A stretch of 64,000 bases of DNA from Plectosphaerella cucumerina (Eukaryota > Ascomycota > Sordariomycetes > Glomerellales > Plectosphaerellaceae), in assembly GCA_020746995.1 (NCBI GenBank), contig JAGPXD010000004.1, forward strand, positions 2,170,001 to 2,234,000, given 5' to 3'. How positions within the stretch are numbered: position 1 is the first letter of the stretch; every line of letters begins with the position of its first letter. The notes beneath the pieces are model-generated. The model ran no database searches. It saw only the letters and a program-made list of their open reading frames with translations, and was not told where the DNA came from. Below are positions 34,549 through 46,179 of the stretch, in pieces. Position numbers and translations under genes: made by a program.

Positions 34549-36660
34549 AAGAGACATGTTGTGTGGCCGGGTGGTGCTTGGGTTCTGAGCGGGACGGGAA
34601 GATCCACCAGGGCCCGCGGGCGGGAGGAGGGGGAGCATGGGCGTTTTCGTCCCAAGTTCCCTGTCGCGAGATCGGGGCCGGGCGCTCCGCGAGCAGGCGA
34701 GCAGAGGAAGAAGGGGCCGGCGCAAGACGGTTGGCCTGTTTTGCGTCCCACGAAGACAAGCCCGCAGGGCCGCAAGAGGGCGGATATGTCTGACAGCACG
34801 ATGGTGGACACTCTGAGCCAATGAGAGGGACTGAGGAGCACCTGAGACTGCGACGGGCACGTGGATGAGTGGACGAGTTTTGGAAGAATGGAGCGGACGG
34901 GGGAGGGAACACTGAACCCTCAGGGGAGCAGTTGAGCCGGCCCCTTTGCTGGCCCTTGTGTGTGTTGTGTGCCCCTGGCCGGACGGACCCAGGAGAGCGG
35001 ATTTCGGCAGAGGCGTCTTGAACTTTGTCGGTTCCCGGGACCTTCTGTTCCTTCTTCCGCGCTTCCTCACCGTCAGATGGGCGGTACGGCAGGGGAGCAA
35101 AAGAGCGGTCAGTTGGCCAGTGCGAGAGGAACAGAGGGGACCTAGGAGGCGGGAGACGGGAGACGGGAGACTTGGATATTTCGGGCCACAAACCCAAGCC
35201 TACCCCCTGGTTCGGGCACATTGATCACGGACGACAAGCGAGATAAGACCTGGAGAAGGCATGAAATGGAATATTGAATGCAATTACACGAATCCCCATC
35301 CACCGAAGCCCGGTCATTATTCTTGTCCCGTGTGCTCCCCACAGGAGGAGGGGTGAGGCCGAGGGCCAGAGAGGGACAAAAAAAAAGGGGGAAAGTCAGA
35401 GGGCAGAGGGCAAGCAGATGGCAGATGGGAGGGTGAGGACGGGAGATTGAGAAGTGTGTGTGGTTGTTGTTGTTTGTTATGATCCCCATTTTTATTTTTC
35501 TTCGTATCGACTCATCAAGCCCGAGCCTGGTGCCCGAGCCTGACCTTCATGCCACACGTTCGCCACGGCGCTGCTCTGGCTTTTGGACACGGATGGCCCG
35601 AGGTGGCGATTTTTGGGTTGCGGGGGGATGTGATGTGCGGTGCGAGGGTGATGCGATAGGAGGGATGATGCTGCTTGCATATCGCGATGAGGCGGGACAC
35701 GACCAGCTGGCAGCGAGCAAGGGATCCTGAGGGAATGGGACACGGGGGTTTTGGGGGGGGGGCTTGGAGGCCTTGCTCTCAGTGAGAGCCGGACGATCGA
35801 CCGGGCCTGGAGAGACACGACGCGTGCGGATGGGCGGGGACCCTGCAGGAAAGGGGGCAAAGGGGGTGGTCAGGGTGGTCAGGACGTTCAAAGTTCAGGG
35901 GGGAGGGACTGGACGGGGGAATGACAAGCCAATTGTGAGGAAGAGAGGGCGGTAGACAGGGGGTTTAGGCCGAGTCGATGATTGATGGATGGCAGTCCGA
36001 TGCCAGACCGTTGGGTCCTCCCGTCGGACAGGGGTCAGGACGACTCTAGCAATAAGGGACGACAGCTTCAGAGGGAGAATATTACTTCTGAATGACTGGA
36101 CAAGAAACCAATCGTGACCAAACAAGATAGCCCAGCACCACCTATCTCCGCCGCCCTCTAATCCCGAAGACCAGCTCTCCCAACACTTTGGCAGCGCTAT
36201 CGACGCCCAAATACCAGAGAGCAGTCACCCACGAGTGTGTCCTTCCCTACCAGAGACCCCCCCACTAAACACTGCGTGGTCCAGTCGCGCCATCACGTGC
36301 GGAGCTAGCCCTTCCAGGTAAAAAGGTAAACAACACACGTCAGGTCGCGCCTGCGCGATGCAGGCCCCGGGCCCGATAATTGCCTCTTTTGGTCGTGACT
36401 GCCCACCTTTGCGCGTGCACACACTCCAAGCCCCATGTCACGTCCCCTCTCCTCTTTGGCCTCCCCCCTCGCTCGCCCGTCGCTCTCTGGCTCCCGTCTG
36501 GCTTGTCTGTTCCCGTCCGTCTGCCTGCCTTCCCGCCTCTTCTCTTCACCGCACAGGCACCCAGTCGGTCTGTTCTGTTCAGTCCACAGCGCAGGTCCAA
36601 GCCAACCCGCTCCACGTCCTCCCGTCCCACCCTAGCCTGGCCTTGTTCGCTCTCCTCCGG

Positions 36661-36680
36661 CCCCCCCCCCCCCCCCCCCC
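36661..36680. repeat. Poly-C tract, 20 bp
   Basis: Twenty consecutive C residues on the + strand (G on the other), about 1.06 kb before the Wee1 start codon. Such tracts vary in length and are prone to sequencing error. Confidence 0.95.
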
Positions 36681-37738
36681 AGGTGTGCGAGAGAGCGCGC
36701 GCACACCCACACATTTCCGCACCCCCGGCGCACACTGTCCGCCGCCGCCTCCTTTCCATCCCAACCTCTCCCCGTCCTTTGTCCTGTCTCCCGCCTCTCC
36801 TCCTGGAGATCTTCAGCAACCTTCCTCTAGACGACCCTGCCTGCAGGTGCTCGCCATCCATCCTCAGAGGACGTCCTCCACAGTTCCTGATACAATGACT
36901 TGAGTGGGACTCGGTGTTCCGTCGCAGTCAACAGTCAAGTCATCCATCCACACACCCAGTCTTCGACAACGCGAAATCGAAATCGAATCATCATCATCAT
37001 CACCCACTCCCGAATCGATCCTCCCACAAGCCAGCGCGCAAGAATAGCAGCAAACCATCCAAAGTCTCCCGAACAGACAACGCCAGTCTTGGAAGAGGAA
37101 ACAAACCACCGGACATGCTCAAGCTTGCGACTGCCTGGATTTAGCGCCATGCTGTAGAGGCGCCTTGGATCTGGACTCCTTCTTCCCACCCCCTTCTTCA
37201 GCTCCCCCCATCAGCTTTCCCGCTTGGGGGCAACCTGTGTGTCGACATTGACCTCCTCATTGCTCTGAAAACCAAACACACCCGACATCCTCCTTCTGCA
37301 CATTCGCATTTCAACGCAGCATTCGTCCAAGCGCCGCATTTCGCGATTTTCTTGTCCGCTTCCCCCAGCCAGAATCGGACATCCTCACGCTTCACACCCC
37401 ACTCGTCATCGACATTCACTTTGGCGCACTTCAGGAAGGTGTGCTTCAGCCGTCCATTACCTGATTCACCACCCACCCCGAACTGCATCACTCTGCAACT
37501 CGAATCGTCCATTGTGTCAGCTCCAACAATATCACGGGGCGCAACAATACCTTGGACCTTCCCCCGTTGAATAAATCCAACGAGGCATCCAACAATAAGG
37601 CCGTCGACCTCCCCAGGCACCGACTTAACCGACCAACCACGCGACAATACAACCCCCGCGCGGTCTCGCAACAATAGCTCAACCAACCCAAAACCCCCAT
37701 TCACAAGGACCTGCGCACCGAAAGGAATCCCGCAAGCA

Positions 37739-40700
37739 ATGTCCTTCTCCAACAGCGGCGGAGGCACCCTCACCGTGCCCAGCCCAACCCACGTTCACCA
37801 CGTCGATGTCTTTGCCAACGGCGTCAGGACTCTGAGACGTTCACTGTCCCGATCCCCGTCCAGGTTCAATCTTGGCCGAACACACTCCCAAACCTCCGAC
37901 TCGTCCCTCGCCTCGCAGCATTCCCAGTCCGCCGCCGAGCAATCACCAAGCCGCCGACTGAGCCCGATGACACGTAGTCAGAACCCTACTATTGCGAGCA
38001 CGACGCCCGGCGCCGCGCCTTCTTTATTCTCCTCGACAACGCCTCTGCATGCGCCCCCGACGACATCCCTCTCGCACTTCTCCCCCAGCGTCAAGCTCTC
38101 GCTGCGGTCTGCCAAGTCGTCGAAACAGGGTGCCTCGCCATCAAGGCCGCTCTCGAGGCTCCGAGCCTCGCCCAAGTCTCCTCTGAAACGGACCTTGAGC
38201 TCAACCAACAACAACGATTCCTCGACACCTCTCGCTTCCGGCTCAAATTCCCCAGGCCAGGAGAACTCCCACACCCCCCACAACTCGACCACCCAGAGGA
38301 GCCCTCTTACCAGGGGCGGCTCAATTCCGCGGCGACCACTTGAGAAATCATCACGGCATAGCCTCCACCTCGACGTCTCCGGCTCAGCCCATCAAGCTCT
38401 CGTGCGCGCGCTTGAAGGAAACGGCGATCTCCTCGCAAAGGTCAGCATCGAGCCCGGCACTGCCGGATCAGGCGCCCTGAAGCGTAGTGACGCCATCATG
38501 GACCTGGATCAGCCCAACGTCAGCAGCCCCGTTGCGAAGCGCCGCAGCTTGCACGGCATCTCCAGCCTCGGATACACCGACATGGGCGGAAGCATCTTTG
38601 GCGCCGCCAACCTCGGCGCCACGCCCGCCGCCATCCCCCACACCACCAGCTTCGAGATCCACGAAGATAACACAAATCGCGAGTACGAATTGTTCGGCAG
38701 CGGTTCTGCTCCCGCCCCTCGCGAGCCCATGCCTTCGCCTACCCCGACGCCAACTATTCCTCGTCGCACCGGCTCCCTTCGCAAGTCGACGCTGCAGCAG
38801 CGCCAGCACGATCGCAGCTCCTGGGGTCGCCGGTCGGGCGCAAATCACCTGGCCCAAATGGGCGGCGAATTCGCAACGCCCAACGTCAAGAACCGTCCGC
38901 GTCTGTCGATGGATCAGTTCCTCCCGCCGCAAACCAGCCGGGACAGCCCGTTCATTTCGACAACGCCCTCCGCCCCCCCTCCTCAGCAGCCCCATCCGCT
39001 CTCCAAGACTCTCATCACCTCGGCCAGCGGGAACAGCCTTGAGGAGAAGACGGCTACCAATGCCTCTCCCGCCGTGTTTGCGAAGCCCCATGCGCCCGCA
39101 AATTTTGCAAAGTCCCTGCCCTATGGCATCGGACAGCCCGACAGCGTCACGCCCTTCAAGGACGTGAAGCCCTGGGCTGGCGCCTTCATGTCCACCGGTC
39201 TCATCTCAAAGGTGAACCGGAACCCCGAGGATGACCTTCACAAGGTCACCATGCCCGATACCCCCTGCAAGAAGCCGACAAATGGCTTCGCGACATACCC
39301 CCCGCCTCCCGGAAGCGCGATGAAGAAGAGGAACGGTCGCTCCGGCTTCGGTATCCCGTCCTCGACCCCCTTCAACAACACGTCTCCTACTCATTCTCGG
39401 AGCATCTTCAGTGGCAGCAATCCCACCAAGGGCCTGAGTCTGTTCCAGCGTCTCGGCCCCCGCCACTCCCGCAGGGGAAGCCTGCTGAGCATGGACGGCG
39501 ACGATAAGAAGTTCACCTTTGAGAGTTCTAGCAGCGTTCCCACGGTGGCCACCGCCGATGCTCCCCCGACGCCTACGAAGCAGAGCATCAGCACGCCCAT
39601 TCTGACCGAGTTCGCCGAGCGCGACCCGGGCAGCGAGAGCCCAAGCGCCCAGAGGTCAATGTCCTTCTTCGGCAATGGACGGCCTCCCCAGATCTCGCGC
39701 GAGTCGACTGGTAAGTCCACAAGCATGGAGCAGGTCGCAACAAGGGTCGAAGCCGGAAACCAGCAGTCCTCTGTCGGTTCTGTCCCGCCCCTGAAGTGCG
39801 GCCTATCTCCCTCTCTGCGCCTTTCCTTGCCGTCTCTGGGCCAGTCCAGGACCAAGCGAGGATTTCACACTCCCTCGCCCCTTGGCCCCCAGATCCCTTT
39901 CCAGGCTTCGGATACACCCAAGAAAGTTTTTGCTAAGATTGCTTCTCCTACTTCAGCCAGCCCAGTGGAACTCCGAACTCCCAAGACCCCCCAGGCCAGC
40001 GTCATCCTCCCTGACGCCAGCCACCTCTCCATCTCCAACCCGGTGGATTTCCGACAGTCTATGGGCCCCGGCACCGCCCCTCCCGTCACGCCCTCCGGCC
40101 GCGAGTCGTTCTTCAACAGCAGCCTCAACCTGTCTACCCCGGTCAACGGCAATAGCCGCGCCGCCAGCGATGTCGACGACTCGCTCTACTCCCGCTTCGA
40201 CAAGGTCAACCTCGTCGGCAAGGGCGAGTTCTCCTCGGTTTACCGCGTGACCAAGTCCGCCTCCCTCCGAGCCTCTTTCCTGTCCGTGTTCAGCGGAACC
40301 CCCAGCAGGGAGTCGCCAAGGAGCCCGGAGCCCGACCGCTACTTCGCCGTGAAGAAGGCCCGCAAGCCCTTCCTGGGTCCCAAGGACCGCGAGAACAAGC
40401 TTAGAGAGGTTCGCGCGCTCCAGGCACTCACACACGCCGATCACGTTCTGCGGTATGTCGACAGCTGGGAGTTTGACCACCACCTCTACATCCAGACCGA
40501 GTACTGTGATGAAGGCACCCTGGACAAGTTCCTCAGCAATGTCGGCCGCAAGGGCAGGCTGGATGACTTCCGCATCTGGAAGATCATTCATGATGTCGCC
40601 CTTGGTCTCCAGAGCATTCACGACGCTGGCTTTATGCATCTCGACCTCAAGCCAGCCAACATCCTTATCACCTTTGAGGGCATCCTCAAGATTGGCGACT

Positions 40701-41353
40701 TTGGCTTGGCCACTCCTTGGCCTGCTGCGAAAGGTGTCGACGCTGAAGGCGATAGAGAGTACATCGGCCCAGAGATCCTTCGTGGAAAGTTCGACAAGCC
40801 CGCGGATATCTTCGCCCTCGGTCTCATCATGATCGAGATGGCTTGCAATGTCGTTCTTCCCGACAACGGCCCTACCTGGATCGCCCTGCGCTCTGGCGAC
40901 TTCTCCGAGGTCCCCAGCCTCACCTTCAGCACCGCGACCACCACCGGCACATTCGTGTCTCGCGATGCCGCGGGTGTGTCGACTATGCCGTCTCAGGATG
41001 ATTCTCTTGTCCACCAGCTCAGCACCACCGACGTGCGCCTGGCATTCGACGAAGCCTTCAAGACGCGCTCCGTCAGCGGCAGGAGCCTGGATGCACCCAA
41101 GAGGAGCGAGTTGCAGTCGCCTCCCGACTTCATGCGCGATATCTTCCACCCCAACTCCCTCGACCAAATGGCCCGCTGGATGACGAAGCCCGAGCCCAGC
41201 GAGCGCCCGACGGTCCACCAGCTTCTCGAAGCTGGCGGCATGGCGTGGGTCGCCAGCAGGCGCCGATCTGCAGCCACCGTCTTCGAGGGCGTTTGGGGTC
41301 CCGGCGATGTCTCTATCCGGTCTGACGAGGACACCGAGATGACCGATGTTTGA
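37739..41353 (+). CDS. wee1: Wee1/Swe1-type mitotic inhibitor kinase
   Basis: This kinase phosphorylates the inhibitory tyrosine of Cdk1 and delays mitosis; it acts mainly in the nucleus. A single exon of 1204 residues. The first about 815 residues are Ser/Pro-rich and disordered, with many SP/TP sites, expected phosphorylation targets. The kinase domain starts with the Gly loop VGKGEFSSVYRV (about 828). Next come the ATP lysine in FAVKKARK, the HLDLKPANIL catalytic loop (about 970), IGDFGLA, and the Wee1-type activation segment EGDREYIGPEILRG. A long insert (about 1055-1110) precedes the last helices. The GDREYIGPEIL signature and HLDLKPAN separate it from ordinary Ser/Thr kinases. The start at 37739 follows a long AC/CT-rich leader. 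Confidence 0.93.
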   Translation: MSFSNSGGGTLTVPSPTHVHHVDVFANGVRTLRRSLSRSPSRFNLGRTHSQTSDSSLASQHSQSAAEQSPSRRLSPMTRSQNPTIASTTPGAAPSLFSSTTPLHAPPTTSLSHFSPSVKLSLRSAKSSKQGASPSRPLSRLRASPKSPLKRTLSSTNNNDSSTPLASGSNSPGQENSHTPHNSTTQRSPLTRGGSIPRRPLEKSSRHSLHLDVSGSAHQALVRALEGNGDLLAKVSIEPGTAGSGALKRSDAIMDLDQPNVSSPVAKRRSLHGISSLGYTDMGGSIFGAANLGATPAAIPHTTSFEIHEDNTNREYELFGSGSAPAPREPMPSPTPTPTIPRRTGSLRKSTLQQRQHDRSSWGRRSGANHLAQMGGEFATPNVKNRPRLSMDQFLPPQTSRDSPFISTTPSAPPPQQPHPLSKTLITSASGNSLEEKTATNASPAVFAKPHAPANFAKSLPYGIGQPDSVTPFKDVKPWAGAFMSTGLISKVNRNPEDDLHKVTMPDTPCKKPTNGFATYPPPPGSAMKKRNGRSGFGIPSSTPFNNTSPTHSRSIFSGSNPTKGLSLFQRLGPRHSRRGSLLSMDGDDKKFTFESSSSVPTVATADAPPTPTKQSISTPILTEFAERDPGSESPSAQRSMSFFGNGRPPQISRESTGKSTSMEQVATRVEAGNQQSSVGSVPPLKCGLSPSLRLSLPSLGQSRTKRGFHTPSPLGPQIPFQASDTPKKVFAKIASPTSASPVELRTPKTPQASVILPDASHLSISNPVDFRQSMGPGTAPPVTPSGRESFFNSSLNLSTPVNGNSRAASDVDDSLYSRFDKVNLVGKGEFSSVYRVTKSASLRASFLSVFSGTPSRESPRSPEPDRYFAVKKARKPFLGPKDRENKLREVRALQALTHADHVLRYVDSWEFDHHLYIQTEYCDEGTLDKFLSNVGRKGRLDDFRIWKIIHDVALGLQSIHDAGFMHLDLKPANILITFEGILKIGDFGLATPWPAAKGVDAEGDREYIGPEILRGKFDKPADIFALGLIMIEMACNVVLPDNGPTWIALRSGDFSEVPSLTFSTATTTGTFVSRDAAGVSTMPSQDDSLVHQLSTTDVRLAFDEAFKTRSVSGRSLDAPKRSELQSPPDFMRDIFHPNSLDQMARWMTKPEPSERPTVHQLLEAGGMAWVASRRRSAATVFEGVWGPGDVSIRSDEDTEMTDV

Positions 41354-42565
41354 GGTACCCTTGGGATGAGTGTGCTCAACTACTTGAGAGCGGGCCTGGA
41401 GATGGCCACGCTCGGCGTCCTGAATACCAACAGGGCCGCCCGGATTTCACCAGCGACGTGAATCCTATCCTTCTGGCTTGGTTCCTCGGTTGTGGATACG
41501 AGGAATCTGCTTGTATTCCACCACCTCTTTTCCCCTTTCTTCGGGGCGTCATCATCACGACGCCCTGGGCTTCGGCAACGGCATTTGAAAGCAACAAATC
41601 AGCATACGACATGATGAAGCTACGACCGACGACACGATCGCGTGGGTGGTAGCTCGCATTGGGGCTTGCGTTGAGCTTTTGAGATTCTTTCCCTTTCTCT
41701 CTGTACTTGGTCATCCTGTCTGGCCTTGACGACACAACCGACGACGGCTTGCGAAGTCGGCACAAGCGTCAACTTCAGCCAGCGACTCATCACTTGAGGA
41801 AACGATTTCCTTTGTTTTCTGAGACAAGGGAGCACAGGGGAAAAACACACATCCTTGACGCATACTTCCGGCGAACACAGGGGCCTGGGCTCGAACGACT
41901 CCCTCACACTCGGCCCCCTCGACAGTCGCCGGTTTCAACAGGTTTCGCACTGGCGACACCTGTTTGTATAAAGTACATTGTACGGAGTTGGAATCTTTCG
42001 CCCCCATATCCACCGGCGAGTGGTCCTGTGGAAGGACTTGCGCCGCCATAGAAGGGGGGGGGCATTGCACGCTGGAAGCGCGCTCGAGAAGGCAGAGTGC
42101 CCCGAGCAGAGGAGGAAGACGCAAGACGAAGAAGAGAGAGAAGAGAAGAGTGCGGCGCCGGGCTCTCCCGCAAGGGTAGAGGCCTTGGGCCGGCACGAAG
42201 GCGGAGGAGGTAATACTATCACGATGGCTGGACAGCGGAGGAGGCTTTCAGGGATCGCTCCCTTCCCAACACCAGGGTCGGGAGAGACTAGATTCATTTC
42301 CGGGCGAGGTGGACGGACCCCCTTCCTCACACGAGCGGCGACGGGAGGGGATGGCCATCTCTTTAGCTCATGATTCTATGATGAAATGGCATGATAGTTA
42401 TGACCTTTACCACACTTGGTTCTCTTTGTGATGACTTGACTTGCACAGGCGAATGAGAAGAAGATGTGTTGGGGCATGAAGTTTTTCTCATTCTCATTTC
42501 AGTCATGAAAAGCGGCATGGACTCTTTGGTAAATCTATGAAATCATCTCTACGTCCCTTTCCCCC
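41354..42565. other. Convergent intergenic region, Wee1 and GCP3 3' ends
   Basis: About 1.2 kb. 42,370-42,540 is AT-rich and suits the GCP3 3' UTR. No gene seen. Confidence 0.5.
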
Positions 42566-45410
42566 TTATGCCCTGCTTGAGCTGGCGGCTGCGAGTTTCG
42601 AGGCTGGTGCCTTGGCCTCGGACACGGCCGAGGTGGATCCCGGTGCGGCTTTTGACTTGCGCCTTGCGGGCTGGTAGACGTCGTTGAAGTTCATGGCGAC
42701 ACCGAGGAAGCGCATATCCACATCGGGCTGGTAAGCAAGATCGCCGAGGAGAATCTGTAGGCGAGTCCGGAAGGAAGTGCCGAGCTGGCGCAGACGGTCG
42801 TGGAGGGCGGGGAACTCTGAGGCGACAGCCGACGTGGCCGAGGCGTGATCCCCAGGGCCGGAGTCGTCGGCGGCAGCGGAGGCAAAGCGTGTGGTGTAGC
42901 GGACGTCGGCCTCCTGGCGGCGAGTAAAGTCGGAGACGGACCAGGAGTAGAGGCCGTCGACTGAGTCGCGGTAGGTGAGCATGGTGCGGAGGAGGTCGCC
43001 GAGCTGGGCGAGGTAGGAGGTGCGGTCATCCTCGCCGGAGGGTTGCTGGTCTGAGGGGTGGCGGGTGCTGCGCTTCGCTCCGAGGAGGCCCTTGTGGGTG
43101 ATGTCGTTGAGGTAGCGCGAGTGCGCCCTGATGAGGTCGTCGAGGGTGCAGTCGTCCTTGCGGATGCGTTTCTGGAGCTCGCCCCAGGAGGACTCGATGA
43201 CCTCGAAGAGGATGTAGTACTGGAGTTGGCCGACAAAGTGGATCATCTCGGCGAGGAGGCCGCGGGTCGACTTCCACGTCTGGACGACGGCCGGGTCTGA
43301 GTTTTGAAGGACGCCGCGGGCGCCGGTCATGCACTTGCGCCAGGTGGAGGCAAGGGCGAACTCGACGCGCTTGATGCGCCAGAGGAAGTTGAAGACCTTG
43401 AGGTACTGCCTGTTCCCCCAGTCGGTGACGACGACGTCGACGGGGGCGTCGATCTTGTACTCGAGGGTGAAGCAGTCCCAGCCAATGTCGCCGTGGGACA
43501 GCTGCAGCATGCGGGCGTCGAGCCGGCGCAGGACCTCGGGGGAGTCGAACTGGGCGTTGGAACCGCGGATGGCATGCTCCAGCTGGGCCGTGAGGGTGTG
43601 GCGGTACTGGGCGCCGGCTGGTCGGTCCAGGTTCGCCGCGAGCGACTCCATGAGGAGGGCGATGAAGTCGCCCTGGCCGAGGAGGATGTAGTTCTTGAGG
43701 GCCTGGAGGTGCTCGAAGAGATGGAACTTGTGCTCCATGAGGTCCATCAGCCGGCGCATGGTGGTCTTGTAGGCCTCGTCGATCCACGCCTCGAGCGTGG
43801 CCGTGTCGCCGTAGCGCAGCTCCTTGGACGCGGCCTTTGAGTAGTTCTCCACCCACTGCGAGTCGGCGCAGCTGTGCCTGATGAAGTTGAGAGACTTTCC
43901 GATTAGGAAGACCTTTTGGGCAAAGTCCTGGGTGATGATGCTAGGGATCATGCCCTTGTCGATCTCGTACTTGTCCTCCCAGACGCTGTTGCCGCCTGTC
44001 TTGGGTTCGTCTGTCGGCGCAGGCTCCTTGACGAAGAATTCGCAGTAGGGGTCCAGGAGCTCTCCGTCGTAGATCCAGCGCCTGAGGATGTCGTAGAAGG
44101 GTCTTGTGACGTGAACGAGGAGTCTCTCGGCAAAGGCGGCGACCATCGGGTCACCGTGAGATGACGAGAAGCCGTGGATGAGAGAGATGAGCTGGCCGCC
44201 GCGTTTGTTCTCTGACTCCTCGGCGATGAGGCTCATGAGGCGGAGGCCCATTGTGGCTTCCCTCGTCCACACGACGCATCGTTTGAGGGTGACCCCGGCT
44301 TTGCCGATGCCATTCTTCGGCGCCGTCTCGTCTAGTGTCGAAAGCGTCCGTCGAATCTGGCCTTCGAGCGTCGCAATAAGGCTGAGGTAGGCTCGCAGCT
44401 CCCCACTGATGGCAGCTCTGAGGCTTTGGCGAAGCAGCCCTTGGGCGGAGGATTTGACGAAAGCGTCGAGGCGCCGGTAGAGTAAGGAAGGCTCGGCGAG
44501 GGTGTGGAGAATAGAGACGAGGGGCGCAGGTAGCGTGGGAGGAAGGATGAGGGTATCTTGTTGCGAAAAGGGTAGAGTGGTCGAAGAGAGACCCTGGAGG
44601 GTGAAAGGCAGGTCTCTCAGTAGTGCAGTTTCGGAGGGGTCTATTTCGGTGTAGTTGTCGGCGAGAAGGGTTGACTTGAGGGCAACATTTCTCTTCGGGC
44701 TGTCCTCTGGCTCTTCCGTGTCCTTGCCATCTCCCGGCTGCTGTATCTTGTGTGGCGGGAACTTTTTCAGGCCCTCGGGAGCAAATGCGTCTTTGAACGC
44801 TGCTTCGTCTGCCCTGGAAGGGGCAGAGGGCTGCTCTGGCGAGGACTCTTCTTCCTCTTCATATTCCTCCTCCTGTTGTGGCTGCCGCCGCGACCGCTGG
44901 TGTTGTTGTGGTGGTCGCAGGGCATCACGCTGTTGGCGGGATGGTGGCGGGAGGTTGACGGGGAGGGGGTCGTTGGGATCAGGAGAGTCGCCCAGCTGGT
45001 AGAGCAGGTAGAGTATAGCCCATTTCTGGTTGAGGACCGGTAGCGAGAGTAGGCGGGTGTAGAGGTTGGAGAAGCGCAGGGCTTGGGTCGGGTTGCTCTG
45101 GATCAACTGCCTCTTGATCAGATCGGAGGCGTGGTTGACATCTGACGAGATGGCGGGGGAGGCGGGGCTGTTCAAGTTGAATGCGACGGTCAGTCGGCTG
45201 GTTGACGAAGGGGAAGGCAGTCTCGGGAGGAGGAGGAGACATGAACGGCAGGGTCAGGAAAAGTTACCTGTTGAGAATGGCCGTGACAAGCTCAAGACAG
45301 TTGTCGTGTCTGTCCTGGGCATCCTCAGGGTCTTCCCTCGGGTCTTTGGGCACAATGTGTTGGATCAAACTGTCGACGGCGCTGAGGATGCGGTTCTCGC
45401 GGTTCGACAT
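42566..45410 (-). CDS. Gamma-tubulin complex component 3 (Spc98/GCP3 family)
   Basis: A subunit of the gamma-tubulin complex that nucleates microtubules at the spindle pole body. Minus-strand exons 45410-45268 and 45167-42566, with a 100-bp GT-AG intron; 914 residues. Exon 1 (MSNRENRILSAVDSLIQHIV) joins in phase 2 to give LVTAILNSPASPAISSDVNH, a typical GCP3 N-terminus. A linker at about 130-160 is rich in Gln and Glu. The Spc97/Spc98 (GCP) domains extend from about 230 to 880, with recognisable segments VRDL-like LLRDLPFTLQG, RRWIYDGELLDPYCEFFV and FNFLWRIKRVEFAL (the gamma-tubulin-binding half). The C-terminus is Ala/Ser/Lys-rich. It shares a divergent promoter with HFI1. Confidence 0.93.
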
Positions 45411-46179
45411 GATTGCATCTTCGGACGGGGTTGCGCATGGAAGGGCCAATTGAGGTGGGAGTCGGGGGCAGCCTGTGCCTCTTGTTCGGAGTGTTGGGAT
45501 ATCCGGGCTTCGCGTGTGGGAGTTGAGTCTTGATTGTCGATGATGGGCAGCAACAGTGACCCGACTTGACTGATGGGACGCGCTTTACGCGACTGCCCTG
45601 CGTTTCTGCGCTACCGTAGGCGATGCGATGCGCTGAGGGGCAGCCCCGGTACGTACCCGTCCACTGTAAACGCCAGCTTAGGGCCCGAGCATCCTCCCCT
45701 CTGTACTGGGTACCCGCTTCCGCCCCTGTTGTTAGCGGCACGCTCAGTACCGGAGACATCTCGTGGTAGCCTCCGAGGCGCCGCCTCCTGCACCCAGTTG
45801 AGGCTGTCGAAAAATCAACGACACGTCAAACCAAAGTCGCGATACACCCTCCGATCCCAACGTCATTTTCGAGATCAACGAGAGACGGCCACTTCCATCG
45901 CCAATCCCCCGTGGAATGGTCTTTCCATCACGCCCAAACCGGCCGCCTCAATCGCCCGTCGTCCAGCATTGAGTCTTCCGCGTCTCATGACCTGACCTCG
46001 CGCGCCGTTGCGCTCCTGGTCGCGACTCTCCGACAACCTACCCGCCCGACCACCATCCATCAACCCCCCTTCTCCTACCAGACCCCTGCCATCCAGAACC
46101 ATCGCGCCGCATCGCCGAACCGCCCACGACACAGCCTCGCCCCCATCGCATCGCCGGTCGGTGACGGCGCGACTTCAAC
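45411..46179. other. Divergent promoter region, GCP3 / HFI1
   Basis: About 770 bp. The HFI1 side (45.9-46.18 kb) is a CA/CT-rich leader. No gene seen. Confidence 0.5.

Larger units (their letters stand above)
33314..37738. other. 4.4-kb intergenic or leader region upstream of Wee1 kinase
   Basis: No supported gene. Contents: a (GTCA)n tract at 34525-34548, purine-rich blocks 34.3-35.9 kb, CT-rich DNA from about 36.4 kb, a 20-base C run at 36661-36680 and a CA/TC-rich stretch 36,900-37,738 that is probably transcribed leader. Many short AUG frames exist in that last part. A non-coding RNA could be present but cannot be shown. Confidence 0.4.

Noticed and set aside
39953..41218. A 421-codon minus ORF
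   Set aside because: Lies wholly antisense to the Wee1 kinase domain, which has all catalytic motifs.
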